In this document: positions 16,979 through 25,968 of the stretch, piece by piece
Numbering within the stretch: the first letter of the stretch is position 1
Layout: the number at the start of each line of letters is the position of its first letter
DNA from: Caldisericaceae bacterium
Lineage (GTDB): Bacteria; Caldisericota; Caldisericia; Caldisericales; Caldisericaceae
Length of the DNA: 64,000 nucleotides
NCBI GenBank assembly: GCA_027023025.1
Contig: JALVXB010000025.1
Coordinates: 1-64,000 of the forward strand
Reading direction: 5' to 3'
Position numbers and translations under genes: made by a program
Notes under the pieces: generated by a model
Seen by the model: only the letters and a program-made list of their open reading frames with translations
Told to the model about the DNA's origin: nothing
Database searches by the model: none

Positions 16979-17794
16979 GTGACGAATGTTTCTATTATAA
17001 CGGCCGTAATCGCAGGATTCCTATCGTTTGTTTCTCCCTGCGTATTACCGCTTATTCCGGCATACATTTCTTATATTTCGGGTGCTTCATTGCAGGAAAT
17101 TCAGGCAGGAGAAGTTTCGTCGAAAAAGATAATTATAAATTCGCTGGCGTTTGTCCTTGGTTTCTCAACAGTATTTATATTGCTTGGTGCGTCTGCAACT
17201 ATAGTAGGTAGAGTGCTTGCGCGGCATATGAATATTTTCAAGATTGTTGCAGGTATTATTATTATTATTTTCGGGCTTCATACGGCTGGAATTGTTAGAA
17301 TTAGATTTCTTAATTATGAGAAGAAGGTACAGGTTAAAAGGTCTAATAGTGCAACACTTATAGGGGCGTATCTTATAGGAATTGCATTTGCTGCTGGATG
17401 GACGCCATGCGTTGGTCCAATTCTTGGTGCAATTCTTGCGACGGCAAGTACATATACTACGATGTGGAAGGGAATTCTCCTCCTTACTGCTTACTCTCTT
17501 GGACTTGGTATACCATTTATTTTAACAGCCTGGGCAATTAACAAATTCTTTGTCGCATTCAAGCAGATAAGAAAATATTTCCATGCAATCGAAGCAATAG
17601 CAGGTGTTTTACTTATTGTCGTAGGGCTAATACTGATCATAGGAATATATCCAGCACCAATGGTGATAGGAATTTTCCTTATTACACTGGGAATAATATT
17701 GATAATAAAGGAAAAATCAGAGCTATTGGAAGTTAACAGCCTGCTTATTTTCGTGGGGCTATTGCTTATCTTTAATAAAGGGATACACTTCTAA
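16979..17794 (+). CDS. ccdA: Cytochrome c biogenesis protein CcdA-type thiol transporter
   Basis: A 271-residue membrane protein with the CcdA/DsbD-beta topology. The two redox cysteines are in the repeated motifs SPCVLPLIPAY (Cys21) and GWTPCVGPILG (Cys144). The protein moves reducing equivalents from cytoplasmic thioredoxin to extracytoplasmic thiol proteins. Two extra C-terminal helices make it slightly longer than minimal CcdA (~235). Start is GTG at 16979 with AAGGAG about 10 nt upstream. No thioredoxin-like partner is adjacent. rbfA follows after 2 nt. Confidence 0.88.
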   Translation: MTNVSIITAVIAGFLSFVSPCVLPLIPAYISYISGASLQEIQAGEVSSKKIIINSLAFVLGFSTVFILLGASATIVGRVLARHMNIFKIVAGIIIIIFGLHTAGIVRIRFLNYEKKVQVKRSNSATLIGAYLIGIAFAAGWTPCVGPILGAILATASTYTTMWKGILLLTAYSLGLGIPFILTAWAINKFFVAFKQIRKYFHAIEAIAGVLLIVVGLILIIGIYPAPMVIGIFLITLGIILIIKEKSELLEVNSLLIFVGLLLIFNKGIHF

Positions 17795-17796
17795 AT

Positions 17797-18252
17797 ATGA
17801 GTGAATTAAGAAAAGCAAGGATACGCTCCGCAATAGAGCGTGAACTTTCAAAGTATTTGCACAGCCTTGACGACGAGAGGTTGAGAGGTATTACCGTAAC
17901 AAATGTGGTGCTGTCAAAAGACCTGCGCTACGCAAAGGTGTACTTTACATCTCTTGGGCGCGAAGAAGAAAAAGACGAAATCCTCGAAGCACTAACGAAG
18001 GCGTCGCGCAGAATTCAAAGGGACATTGCAAACAGACTGAAGAATATGCGGTATGTTCCGTTACTTTCCTTTCACTTTGATTTGTCCATTCAGAAGGGGA
18101 ATAAGATGCTCAACCTGCTTGACAAAGTTCAGGAAGAAATTGACAGACATCCAGAAGAATTTTCCAAGGAAGAACAATTAGGGGAAGGCGGTGAAGACGC
18201 CGGCTCTTCTAAAAGTAATACTGAAAACGAGGAGACTGGGGAAACATTATGA
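17797..18252 (+). CDS. rbfA: Ribosome-binding factor A
   Basis: A 151-residue RbfA. The KH-like domain spans about 1-115 (RIRSAIERELSKYL, then VVLSKDLRYAKVYFTSLG). An acidic/Ser-rich tail of ~30 residues follows. RbfA matures the 5' end of 16S rRNA in the 30S subunit. The ATG is 2 nt after the ccdA stop; its own stop overlaps the nrnA start by 4 nt, so ccdA-rbfA-nrnA-plsY form a coupled unit. The rbfA-nrnA pair is widely conserved. Confidence 0.92.
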   Translation: MSELRKARIRSAIERELSKYLHSLDDERLRGITVTNVVLSKDLRYAKVYFTSLGREEEKDEILEALTKASRRIQRDIANRLKNMRYVPLLSFHFDLSIQKGNKMLNLLDKVQEEIDRHPEEFSKEEQLGEGGEDAGSSKSNTENEETGETL

Positions 18253-19229
18253 AAAAGAATAACACACTTGAAGAGATTGGAAAAGTAATGAAAGAAAACG
18301 AGTCTTTTGCAATTTTCAGCCACGCGAATGCAGACGGAGATGCATTTGGTTCCTCACTTGGGCTTGGACTTATGCTAAAACGACTCGGCAAAAAAGTTTC
18401 ATACTTCCTTCCAGAACCGGTGCCCACGCGTTTTGCGTTTTTGTCTGATTACGAGCAGATAAACAAAAATGTACCTTCTGCAGATGTAGGCATCGTGGTG
18501 GATGCAGCAGACATTGGCCGTATAAACAATCTTTCTGAAAAGTTCAACAATTTTAAAACTACGATAAACATTGATCACCACGAAACAAACGATTACTTTG
18601 CAGATTTCAACTATGTGGACAAAGATTCTCCGTCTACGAGTTGTTTAATTTACAAACTAATAAAGGCAAATAACTTTCCTATCGACGAGAAAATCGCTGA
18701 AGCACTGTACACAGGTGTTTTAACTGATACTGGTGCTTTTAAGTACGCTAATGCAACTTTTGAAGCATTTGAGATTGCAGGGGAGTTGGTGAAGCATGGG
18801 GCAAACCCGGAGTATGTCGCAAAGATGTGCTTTGAGTCGGATACGGTTGAGCACTTAAATCTTACTGGTATTGCGCTTCAGCGGCTCGTCATCGAGGAAA
18901 ATGTGGGCTATTCTTACATTTCTTACGACGACAGAGTGAAAATTGGCGCAAGCGAAGAAGACATGGAAGGCATTATTGATACGCTGAGAAAGTGCAAAGA
19001 CATAGAGGTTGCTGTGCTGTTTAAAGAGGCAAACAGGGACGAAATCAGAGTGAGCTTCAGAAGCAAAAACGGTATTGATGTAAAGAGTATTGCAGTAAAG
19101 TTCGGAGGGGGCGGACACATTCCGGCGTCAGGATGTACGGTAAAAGGCAAACTTGAAGATGTAATAAGGCAAGTAATTCAAACTGTACACGAGATGGTCG
19201 GTAACAGAAGTGAGGTTAATAGTACTTAG
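18249..19229 (+). CDS. nrnA: DHH-family phosphoesterase, NrnA-type nanoRNase/pAp phosphatase
   Basis: A 326-residue protein. The DHH domain shows all metal-binding motifs: HANADGDAFGS (His25, Asp29, Asp31), VVDAADI (Asp85) and IDHHETN (Asp109-His111). The DHHA1 domain ends with the substrate-binding GGGGHIPASGC near residue 295. NrnA degrades 2-5-nt RNAs and dephosphorylates 3'-phosphoadenosine 5'-phosphate. ATG overlaps the rbfA stop (ATGA). Confidence 0.9.
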   Translation: MKKNNTLEEIGKVMKENESFAIFSHANADGDAFGSSLGLGLMLKRLGKKVSYFLPEPVPTRFAFLSDYEQINKNVPSADVGIVVDAADIGRINNLSEKFNNFKTTINIDHHETNDYFADFNYVDKDSPSTSCLIYKLIKANNFPIDEKIAEALYTGVLTDTGAFKYANATFEAFEIAGELVKHGANPEYVAKMCFESDTVEHLNLTGIALQRLVIEENVGYSYISYDDRVKIGASEEDMEGIIDTLRKCKDIEVAVLFKEANRDEIRVSFRSKNGIDVKSIAVKFGGGGHIPASGCTVKGKLEDVIRQVIQTVHEMVGNRSEVNST

Positions 19230-19809
19230 CGGATTTGTATCTTACATCATAGGCGGAATTCCAGTTGGTTTTATCATTGCGAAGGTTGCACGCAAAGTAG
19301 ACATAAGGAAGTTAGGTAGTAAGAATATTGGCGCAACGAATGTTTTCCACATTATAGGCAGAGCGTACGGAATATTTACATTCCTGCTTGATATGGCAAA
19401 GCCCATAGTAGTGATGTTTATTGCGCACATATTACACTATCCTGAATGGAGTATTCCATTACTCGGTGCTTGTGCAGTTATTGGCAATTTGTGGAGTATA
19501 TTCCTGAAGTTTAAAGGAGGCAGAGGGCTTTCTGTTACTATAGGTTACTTTATCTGGGTGATGCCTAAAGCAATTCCTATTGTATTCCTTATCGCATTTG
19601 TAGTTGCTCTGCTTACGAAGTGGAATCTTCCCGTTGCAGGACTTTCGCTTTACATTGTAGGGCCGATTATTGCTGCAAAAGTTTATCGTTATCCCCGGTA
19701 TGTTATTTTAATAACGCTCTATCTGGGCCTGTTTGTTTTGATAAGGCAAATCCCCTGGATGTTTATCCATCTGGTTAATTACTACAAAAGGAAGAATGCA
19801 ATAAGGTAG
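19210..19809 (+). CDS. plsY: Glycerol-3-phosphate acyltransferase PlsY
   Basis: A 199-residue membrane enzyme with PlsY motif 1 (GSKNIGATNVFHIIG, about residues 36-50), motif 2 (FKGGRGLSVTIGYF) and the N-terminal GGIPVGFIIAK. It transfers the acyl group of acyl-phosphate to glycerol 3-phosphate, the first step of phospholipid synthesis; plsX is not in the window. The GTG start lies inside the end of nrnA (20-bp overlap). The usual GSGN is GSKN here, a small change in motif 1. Confidence 0.92.
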   Translation: MRLIVLSGFVSYIIGGIPVGFIIAKVARKVDIRKLGSKNIGATNVFHIIGRAYGIFTFLLDMAKPIVVMFIAHILHYPEWSIPLLGACAVIGNLWSIFLKFKGGRGLSVTIGYFIWVMPKAIPIVFLIAFVVALLTKWNLPVAGLSLYIVGPIIAAKVYRYPRYVILITLYLGLFVLIRQIPWMFIHLVNYYKRKNAIR

Positions 19810-19868
19810 ATGGTTCAATTTTGTTTTATGCGTTTTTGTCTTAAAATGTAGTCGTGCGGAGGTGCAAA

Positions 19869-20804
19869 ATGAAAAAAGAAAGTATTTTTGGCTGGGTGAT
19901 GATTGGTATAATTATTTTTGTCGTGGTATTTGCATTTGTTAAAGCGCGTTCTGCAAGCGAAGGTGTAACACAGGCGCCTGCTACAGTAAAAAGTGGCGAT
20001 GCAATATCCGTAATTAGTTTAAACGGTGTTATTGGTATGGGCTCGTCCACTTCACTTGGCTCAAGCGACGAGATTACCGTGAATGAAGTCCAAACTTTAC
20101 TTAACGAAGCAAGGAGCGACCCTTCTAAAGCATTAATTATAGAAATTAACAGCCCGGGTGGTGCCGTTGAACCCACGCAGGAAATTTACGATGCAATAGA
20201 GCAATTTAAAAAAGACACAGGCAAAAAAGTGTACATATGGATGAGAGGTTTGGCTGCATCTGGTGGTTATTATATCTCTTGTGCTGGAGACAAAATTATT
20301 GCAATGCCCACTACACTTACGGGTAGCATCGGCGTAATTATGGAATTAGTTAATTATCAGGGACTGCTTAATAAAATCGGCGTTAAAGAAGTTGTAATTA
20401 AGAGTGGAACTTTTAAAGATATGGGCTCTCCTGTGCGTCCCATGACTCCTGAGGAGAAAAAAATGTTTCAAACGATTATTGATCAAACATACCAGCAGTT
20501 TTTTAATGTCGTGGAGAAAGCGCGGCACATTCCACCTGATAAGTTAAAGACAATTGCGCAGGGACAGGTGTTTACGGGTATTCAGGCAAAACAAAACGGT
20601 CTCGTTGACGCAATTGGCAATTTTCAGTTTGTCGTCGATACGATTAAGAAAGACTTAAATTTAAAAGGGACTCCGCGGATTATCCGACATACTGTAAAGA
20701 AAAGTTTTCTTTCTGCTTTATTTAACGAAAAGAGCGTGCTTTCGCAGTTGAGCGTACTTAATTCTCTTACGCCCGTGAAAGTAGAATACAAATTTGCACC
20801 GTAA
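19869..20804 (+). CDS. sppA: Signal peptide peptidase SppA
   Basis: A 311-residue membrane-anchored serine protease with one N-terminal helix (about 8-26). The Ser/Lys dyad is Ser131 (GLAASGGYYIS) and Lys183 (KSGTFKDMGSP), separated by 52 residues as in the Bacillus enzyme. NSPGGAV near 94-100 and TGSIGV near 151-156 form the S49 fold. It digests signal peptides left in the membrane. I use ATG 19869 because GGAGG sits 6 nt upstream; an ATG 15 nt earlier has no RBS. A TAAAAT at about 19842 may be its -10. Confidence 0.92.
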   Translation: MKKESIFGWVMIGIIIFVVVFAFVKARSASEGVTQAPATVKSGDAISVISLNGVIGMGSSTSLGSSDEITVNEVQTLLNEARSDPSKALIIEINSPGGAVEPTQEIYDAIEQFKKDTGKKVYIWMRGLAASGGYYISCAGDKIIAMPTTLTGSIGVIMELVNYQGLLNKIGVKEVVIKSGTFKDMGSPVRPMTPEEKKMFQTIIDQTYQQFFNVVEKARHIPPDKLKTIAQGQVFTGIQAKQNGLVDAIGNFQFVVDTIKKDLNLKGTPRIIRHTVKKSFLSALFNEKSVLSQLSVLNSLTPVKVEYKFAP

Positions 20805-20819
20805 GTAAGGAGGGAAAAA

Positions 20820-21497
20820 ATGAATAAAACACTCGAATTAATGTGGAAGGTGATAGTAAATCCCGTGGAGGCGTTTGACGAAATACGGGAGGAAAAGTCA
20901 ATTTACACATCTCTGATTTATCTGCTAATATACGGAATCGTAGCAGTGGCTGCAGGACACTTTGCAAGCCTCATTGCCCAGAAAACACTTGCTACGCCTC
21001 CAAATGCTGGTAACTTACCGCCTAACTTAACGCCGTTTTTTAAAAATTTTAATTCTACACTAAAAGTACTTACCAGTTCGAGTTCGTTCTTTATCTTAGG
21101 CCTTATAATGCCGTACATAAATGTTTTCGTTACGGCGAGTATTTACGACCTACTTGCACAGTTTATAACGAAAAAGGCGAACGGCCGCGTGTTGTTTACC
21201 GCTTTTGCATTTGCTTCAATACCGATCCTTATTTACAAACTTATACTACTTGCCTTTGCAGCACTGATGAGCTACACGATTCCTGCCTGGATAGAACTCA
21301 TATTTGTTGTCTGGGGTATAGTGCTTTACATTCTTGCAATTCGCGAAACTTACGAAATTGACAGCGGTACGGCAATTGGTATTTACTTTACTCCGATTGT
21401 AATATTGATTATTATCGTCGTAATTTACATTTTATCGCTCGTGCCGTTTATTATGAATTTGCTTAAGACTCTGCCGCACGGAGCGTTTACGCCTTGA
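20820..21497 (+). CDS. Yip1-family membrane protein
   Basis: A 225-residue protein. The N-terminus MWKVIVNPVEAFDEIREEKS is typical of bacterial YIP1-domain proteins, followed by about five helices. Function in bacteria is unknown. GGAGGG precedes the ATG, 15 nt after the sppA stop. The stop overlaps the pcrA start by 4 nt. Confidence 0.7.
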   Translation: MNKTLELMWKVIVNPVEAFDEIREEKSIYTSLIYLLIYGIVAVAAGHFASLIAQKTLATPPNAGNLPPNLTPFFKNFNSTLKVLTSSSSFFILGLIMPYINVFVTASIYDLLAQFITKKANGRVLFTAFAFASIPILIYKLILLAFAALMSYTIPAWIELIFVVWGIVLYILAIRETYEIDSGTAIGIYFTPIVILIIIVVIYILSLVPFIMNLLKTLPHGAFTP

Positions 21498-23596
21498 AAG
21501 ACTTTCTCACTGAGTTAAACGAGCCACAGAAGGAAGCAGTCCTTTATAACGAAGGGCCGCTTCTTATTTTTGCAGGTGCAGGTTCTGGGAAAACAAAAGT
21601 TATTACCTACAAAATTGCTTATCTCGTAGAAAACTTACGCGTGTATCCTTCAAAAATCCTCGCAGTTACTTTTACGAATAAGGCAGCAAACGAAATGAAG
21701 GAACGCGTTGAGGCGCTGATTGGGGATAGTATGCGAGGATTGTGGATAGGTACATTCCACTCTATTTGCGCGCGTATCCTCCGAAGAGATATTGATAAAT
21801 TGGGATATAAAAAGAATTTTACGATTCTAGACGAAGACGATGCAGTGCGCGTCGTAAAGGACGGGGTAAGGCAGGCAAATTACGACCCAAAGTACTTCGA
21901 AGCAAAAAAGATTAAGAACTTTATTTCAAAATTGAAGCGTTCCTTTGTTACGGCAAAAGAATATGCCACTGTAAAGCATGATTACTTTGAAAGCGTCGTT
22001 TCGGATGTATTTTTAAAGTACGAGAGAATGCTTAAAGAAAGCAACGCGCTGGACTTTGACGACCTTATAATGCTTACCGTAAAGCTTTTGAAGGAGCACT
22101 CTGATGTGGCGTTTTACTACACTGAAAAGTTCAAGTACTTTCTCGTTGACGAATACCAGGATGTAAATCGTACTCAATACGAATTAATAAAGTTACTTTC
22201 GCAAAAGAGCAGAAAAGTGACCGTTGTGGGGGACGACGACCAGAGTATTTATTCTTTCAGGGGTGCTGACGCAAATCTCATATTTAAGTTCCAGGAAGAC
22301 TACCCTGATGCAAAAATTATAAAACTTGAGCAGAATTATCGTTCCCCTCAGGAAATTCTTACTGTTGCAAATGAACTAATCTCGCACAATTCTGCGAGAA
22401 GTGGTAAACAGTTATTTAGCAAAAAACACGAACTCAATGCAGTAAATTTATACGAAGCTGCAGACGAGATGGACGAAGCGCGTTTTGTCGTGCAAACGAT
22501 CCGAAACCTCCATAGGGAGGAGGGTAAGCACTTCAGGGACTTTGCTATTCTCTATAGAATGAACTTTCAGTCCCGCGTATTTGAACAATACCTGCTTGAG
22601 CAGGGCATTCCTTACCAGATCATAGGAGGTGTGCGTTTCTACAGCAGAGAGGAAATAAAGGACATTATGGCGTATCTTTCTGTAATAAACAATCCGGACG
22701 ATGAAATTACGCTGAAGCGAATTATAAATGTCCCTCAAAGGAAAATTGGGCGCAAGACACTCGAAAAGATTGAAGAGATTAAAAACGAACGGGGCATTTC
22801 TTTGTTTGATGCGCTAAAAGTCGCAATTGACGAGAAGCTTCTAAGCGCACAGGCGTTAAAGAATATTGAAGAATTTTATATTTTAATAAATGAACTGAGA
22901 GAAAAGGCACAAAATACCAGTATTTTAGACCTCACAGAAGAGATTATCCATAGAATTCATTATTACGATTACCTTTCTCAAAAAAAGGATAACAGTGAGA
23001 GTAAAATTGAGAATGTAAAAGAATTTATGAATGTAATTGCTGAATTTATGAAAGAATCAGAAGACAATTCACTTGAGGCATTTTTAAATTACCTATCGCT
23101 TATAACGGACCTTGACACTGCGAAAGGTGGAGATAGGGTAACGCTTATGACCCTGCATGCGGCAAAGGGGCTGGAATTTCCAGTCGTATTCCTCGTTGGC
23201 ATGGAAGAAGGTTTTCTTCCCCACTACCGTGCATTTGAATCAAACAAAGACCTTGAAGAAGAGCGAAGGCTTTGCTATGTGGGCATTACGCGTGCAAAGG
23301 AAAAGGTATACTTTACTTACGCTTACAGGAGAAATCGTTACGGTGTTTACGCGCCTACGCAACCTTCTCGATTTCTTTCGGAAATTCCTATTGAAAAGGT
23401 CGAAGAAGAGCGCCAGGCAGTCAGCGTTAATAGTGACATACATGTGGGCGATAAAGTGATGCACAGAGTCTGGGGCATTGGAAAGGTAGAAGAGATTTTT
23501 ACAGACGAAGATCCCCCTTATGCCGTAATAGACTTTATAAAAATAGGAAAGAAAAAACTGGACTTGAGATACGCACCAATAGAAAAATTGGAGTAA
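21494..23596 (+). CDS. pcrA: UvrD/PcrA-type superfamily 1 DNA helicase
   Basis: A 700-residue 3'-5' helicase. Motif I is GAGSGKT (28-34). Further motifs are DEYQDVN (motif II), GDDDQSIYSFRGA (III), LEQNYRSP (IV), TLHAAKGLEFPVVFLVG (V) and YVGITRAKEKVY (VI). The ~70-residue C-terminal Tudor-like tail (GDKVMHRVWGIGKV) is characteristic of PcrA and binds RNA polymerase. It acts in repair and conflict resolution. Start is TTG, overlapping the previous stop. Confidence 0.93.
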   Translation: MKDFLTELNEPQKEAVLYNEGPLLIFAGAGSGKTKVITYKIAYLVENLRVYPSKILAVTFTNKAANEMKERVEALIGDSMRGLWIGTFHSICARILRRDIDKLGYKKNFTILDEDDAVRVVKDGVRQANYDPKYFEAKKIKNFISKLKRSFVTAKEYATVKHDYFESVVSDVFLKYERMLKESNALDFDDLIMLTVKLLKEHSDVAFYYTEKFKYFLVDEYQDVNRTQYELIKLLSQKSRKVTVVGDDDQSIYSFRGADANLIFKFQEDYPDAKIIKLEQNYRSPQEILTVANELISHNSARSGKQLFSKKHELNAVNLYEAADEMDEARFVVQTIRNLHREEGKHFRDFAILYRMNFQSRVFEQYLLEQGIPYQIIGGVRFYSREEIKDIMAYLSVINNPDDEITLKRIINVPQRKIGRKTLEKIEEIKNERGISLFDALKVAIDEKLLSAQALKNIEEFYILINELREKAQNTSILDLTEEIIHRIHYYDYLSQKKDNSESKIENVKEFMNVIAEFMKESEDNSLEAFLNYLSLITDLDTAKGGDRVTLMTLHAAKGLEFPVVFLVGMEEGFLPHYRAFESNKDLEEERRLCYVGITRAKEKVYFTYAYRRNRYGVYAPTQPSRFLSEIPIEKVEEERQAVSVNSDIHVGDKVMHRVWGIGKVEEIFTDEDPPYAVIDFIKIGKKKLDLRYAPIEKLE

Positions 23597-23606
23597 GGAG
23601 TAAACG

Positions 23607-24017
23607 ATGGAAAAAGCAAATTACTGTTTTGTGTGCAGCAAGACGAACCCAAAAGGCTTGCACATCGACTTTCACTATCTCGAAAATGGAATTGCGGTTG
23701 CTAAGTTTAAACTTGCGCGAGAATACGAAGGCTATCCGGGGATTGCCCACGGAGGGATCCTGTCTGCAATTTTGGACGATGCAATGGGCAATGTAAAGTA
23801 CCTTGAAGGGTACATCGCTTACACGGTGGATATGTATGTAAGGTTTATTAAGCCCTCCTACATAGGAGAGGAGCTCACCGTGCGCGGCTGGGTAAAGTCT
23901 GTCCACCTGAAAATCGTAAGCACTGAAGGGGACATCCGTGATAAATACGGGAATGTGAAGGTGCGCGCCCGTGCGAAGTATTACATTGCAGGAAAAATTG
24001 AAGATGTGCTGAAGTAA
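23607..24017 (+). CDS. PaaI-type hotdog-fold thioesterase
   Basis: A 136-residue single hotdog domain with the PaaI-type signature GYPGIAHGGILSAILDDAMG (about residues 45-64) and the RFIKPSYIGEELTVRG strand. An N-terminal YCFVCSKTNPKGLH segment is common in this subgroup. Probably hydrolyses a small acyl-CoA; substrate unknown. AAGGAG precedes the ATG; it follows pcrA by 10 nt. Confidence 0.8.
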   Translation: MEKANYCFVCSKTNPKGLHIDFHYLENGIAVAKFKLAREYEGYPGIAHGGILSAILDDAMGNVKYLEGYIAYTVDMYVRFIKPSYIGEELTVRGWVKSVHLKIVSTEGDIRDKYGNVKVRARAKYYIAGKIEDVLK

Positions 24018-24075
24018 TGTTGCAAGTTTTTAATGGGATTGCTGCAAGAAATTTTTGTTTTACCAATATTCGTTG

Positions 24076-24081
24076 TATAAT
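24076..24081 (+). promoter_or_regulatory. -10 box before the SPFH/DUF2207 gene group
   Basis: TATAAT at 24076-24081, with TTTGTT about 16 nt upstream as a weak -35. AAGGAGGGG and the ATG at 24106 follow. It marks the start of the four-gene membrane module. Confidence 0.55.
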
Positions 24082-24105
24082 AAATCAAAAACCAAGGAGG
24101 GGTAA

Positions 24106-24609
24106 ATGGACGACTTACGCAAAAAGATTGACGAGGGAGAAAATTGGTATCAGAAACTTATTGAGAAGATTCCCGGTTTTGCCGGTTACTTCGAGCGTGA
24201 AAAAAGACGGACTGCTGATAAACTTTTAAGGGATTATCTTGCAAATAGGCTGAGGAATTCAAAGGATGCACTAATGAAGTATGCAAATGTGCTGTTTAAA
24301 ACACACGACTTTGATGCGATTAACGAACTGAATGACCTCGTAAAAGAGTTTCAGATGGTGATCGACAAGATTCAGTACAGTCCTCACGGGTATTCAGGAT
24401 TTTTTGGTGCAATTAAAGTAGATACGCCCGAACTTGACAGGCTCTACAACATTGATGCAACACTCGTTAGTTTAATAGAGGAAACGGAAAACTTCCTGAA
24501 AGACGAATCGAAGTCTCCAAAGGAAAAGATTGCATTCGTAAAGAACGAATTGGAAAAGTTTAAGGAAAAAATTACGGAAAGGGAAAACGCTCTTTCCGGG
24601 ATAAAATAG
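24106..24609 (+). CDS. Helical protein linked to the SPFH module
   Basis: A 167-residue, soluble, mostly helical, highly charged protein; no signal or membrane segment. It begins with the motif NWYQKLIEKIPGFAGYFERE (about 14-33), and the last ~45 residues look like coiled coil. I do not recognise a named domain. It is the first gene of a group with the SPFH protein 12 nt downstream, so a cytoplasmic role at that membrane complex is the best guess. Confidence 0.6.
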   Translation: MDDLRKKIDEGENWYQKLIEKIPGFAGYFEREKRRTADKLLRDYLANRLRNSKDALMKYANVLFKTHDFDAINELNDLVKEFQMVIDKIQYSPHGYSGFFGAIKVDTPELDRLYNIDATLVSLIEETENFLKDESKSPKEKIAFVKNELEKFKEKITERENALSGIK

Positions 24610-24621
24610 GGGGGATAAAAA

Positions 24622-25758
24622 ATGGCACTGGAAATTATTCAATGGTTTGACCAGACGGGCACAGAGATGGTGCACCGCATTCCCGAATCAGGCTCTACTG
24701 ACATTAAAATGGGTGCTCAGCTTATAGTGCGTGAAACGCAGAGCGCAGTTTTCTTCAGGGACGGAAAAGCACTTGATGTATTTGGCCCTGGCAGGCACAT
24801 TCTTTCTACGCAGAATTTACCGCTACTCACGAAACTTCTTTCGCTTCCTTATGGGTTTAAGAGTCCGTTCCAGGCAGAAGTTGTTTTCGTAGACAGAAAA
24901 GTTTTCACAAATTTGAAGTGGGGCACCGAGCAGCCGATTCTTTACAGAGATAAAGAACTTGGAATGGTGAGGCTTCGCTCGTTTGGCGTATATAGCGTGC
25001 GTATCACTGACCCGTATCTTTTCGTAAATACGGTTGTCGGCACGCAGGGCATTTACACAACAGAAGAACTGCAAAACTTCTACCGTTCGATTATACTTTC
25101 CCGCTACACGGATGTGCTTGGCGAAGGAATTGAATCAATATTTGACCTACCGAAACTTTACGACGAACTGAGCGGTGTTGCGAAGTCGCGTATTGTAGAA
25201 GACTTCAAAAAGTACGGAATAGAACTCGTTGACTTTTACATTTCTTCAATTACTCTTCCAGAGGAAGTCCAGAAAGTTATCGACGAGCGTACCGGCATGA
25301 ACGCGATAGGAAATATGAATCAGTACTTGCAGTATAAAACTGCGCGTGCAATGGAAGATGCAGCGAAGAACCCTACTCCCGGCGGAACGGCAGCAGCAGG
25401 TGCAGGGCTCGGTATGGGAATGGGAATGGGTATGATTATCCCCGGAATGATGCAGCAAGCAATGAACGCAAACAATCAGCAGAAACAGCAGATAATGATA
25501 AAGTGTCCGAATTGCGGTGCAGTTATTCCTGCAGATTCTAAGTTCTGCCCGAACTGCGGATACAAACTCGTCCGTGAGGAACCGAAGCCACAGATGATCA
25601 AGTGTCCACACTGCGGCTCTATGATACCTGCAAACTCAAGATTCTGTCCAGTGTGCGGATATAAACTCGTTCAGGATAATCCGTCTGCAGGCGGTGAAAG
25701 TGAGAATCCGCCTTCAGGGCAAACGCCACCATCTGGAGGGGATAGTAGCGGCAAGTGA
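24622..25758 (+). CDS. SPFH-domain protein with two zinc ribbons (YdjI-like)
   Basis: A 378-residue protein. Residues ~1-235 form an SPFH/band-7-like domain ([19 protein letters not shown]). A Gly/Met-rich linker (about 250-285) follows, then two tandem zinc ribbons: [19 protein letters not shown] and [19 protein letters not shown]. This is the layout of B. subtilis YdjI, which works with the PspA-like YdjF and TPM-type YdjH in envelope stress. It has no N-terminal membrane helix. GGGGGG-type RBS precedes the ATG. The stop overlaps the next small gene by 4 nt. Confidence 0.8.
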   Translation: MALEIIQWFDQTGTEMVHRIPESGSTDIKMGAQLIVRETQSAVFFRDGKALDVFGPGRHILSTQNLPLLTKLLSLPYGFKSPFQAEVVFVDRKVFTNLKWGTEQPILYRDKELGMVRLRSFGVYSVRITDPYLFVNTVVGTQGIYTTEELQNFYRSIILSRYTDVLGEGIESIFDLPKLYDELSGVAKSRIVEDFKKYGIELVDFYISSITLPEEVQKVIDERTGMNAIGNMNQYLQYKTARAMEDAAKNPTPGGTAAAGAGLGMGMGMGMIIPGMMQQAMNANNQQKQQIMIKCPNCGAVIPADSKFCPNCGYKLVREEPKPQMIKCPHCGSMIPANSRFCPVCGYKLVQDNPSAGGESENPPSGQTPPSGGDSSGK

Positions 25759-25946
25759 TCTGGCTTATTCTCGTAATTTTAGCGTGGTTTGGTTTTGGGT
25801 TACTGAGTCTGCTTATTTTGAGAAAGGAAAACCTGCAAACTGCCTATCGCGTGTTTCTCGTATTAGAAGGCTTTGTGGGTTTTCTCTTTTTAATTCTTTT
25901 CAGGTCTGTCCTTGTTGAAGATAAAAGCGACAGTGAAAAAAAATAA
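25755..25946 (+). CDS. Small two-TM membrane protein
   Basis: A 63-residue protein with hydrophobic segments at about 2-22 and 30-50 and a charged tail. GTG at 25755 overlaps the stop of the SPFH gene (GTGA), the coupling used throughout this genome, which argues that it is real. Probably a membrane anchor for the SPFH or DUF2207 protein; that is inference. Confidence 0.6.
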   Translation: MIWLILVILAWFGFGLLSLLILRKENLQTAYRVFLVLEGFVGFLFLILFRSVLVEDKSDSEKK

Positions 25947-25968
25947 CTAACTTTGATAAGGAGGAAGT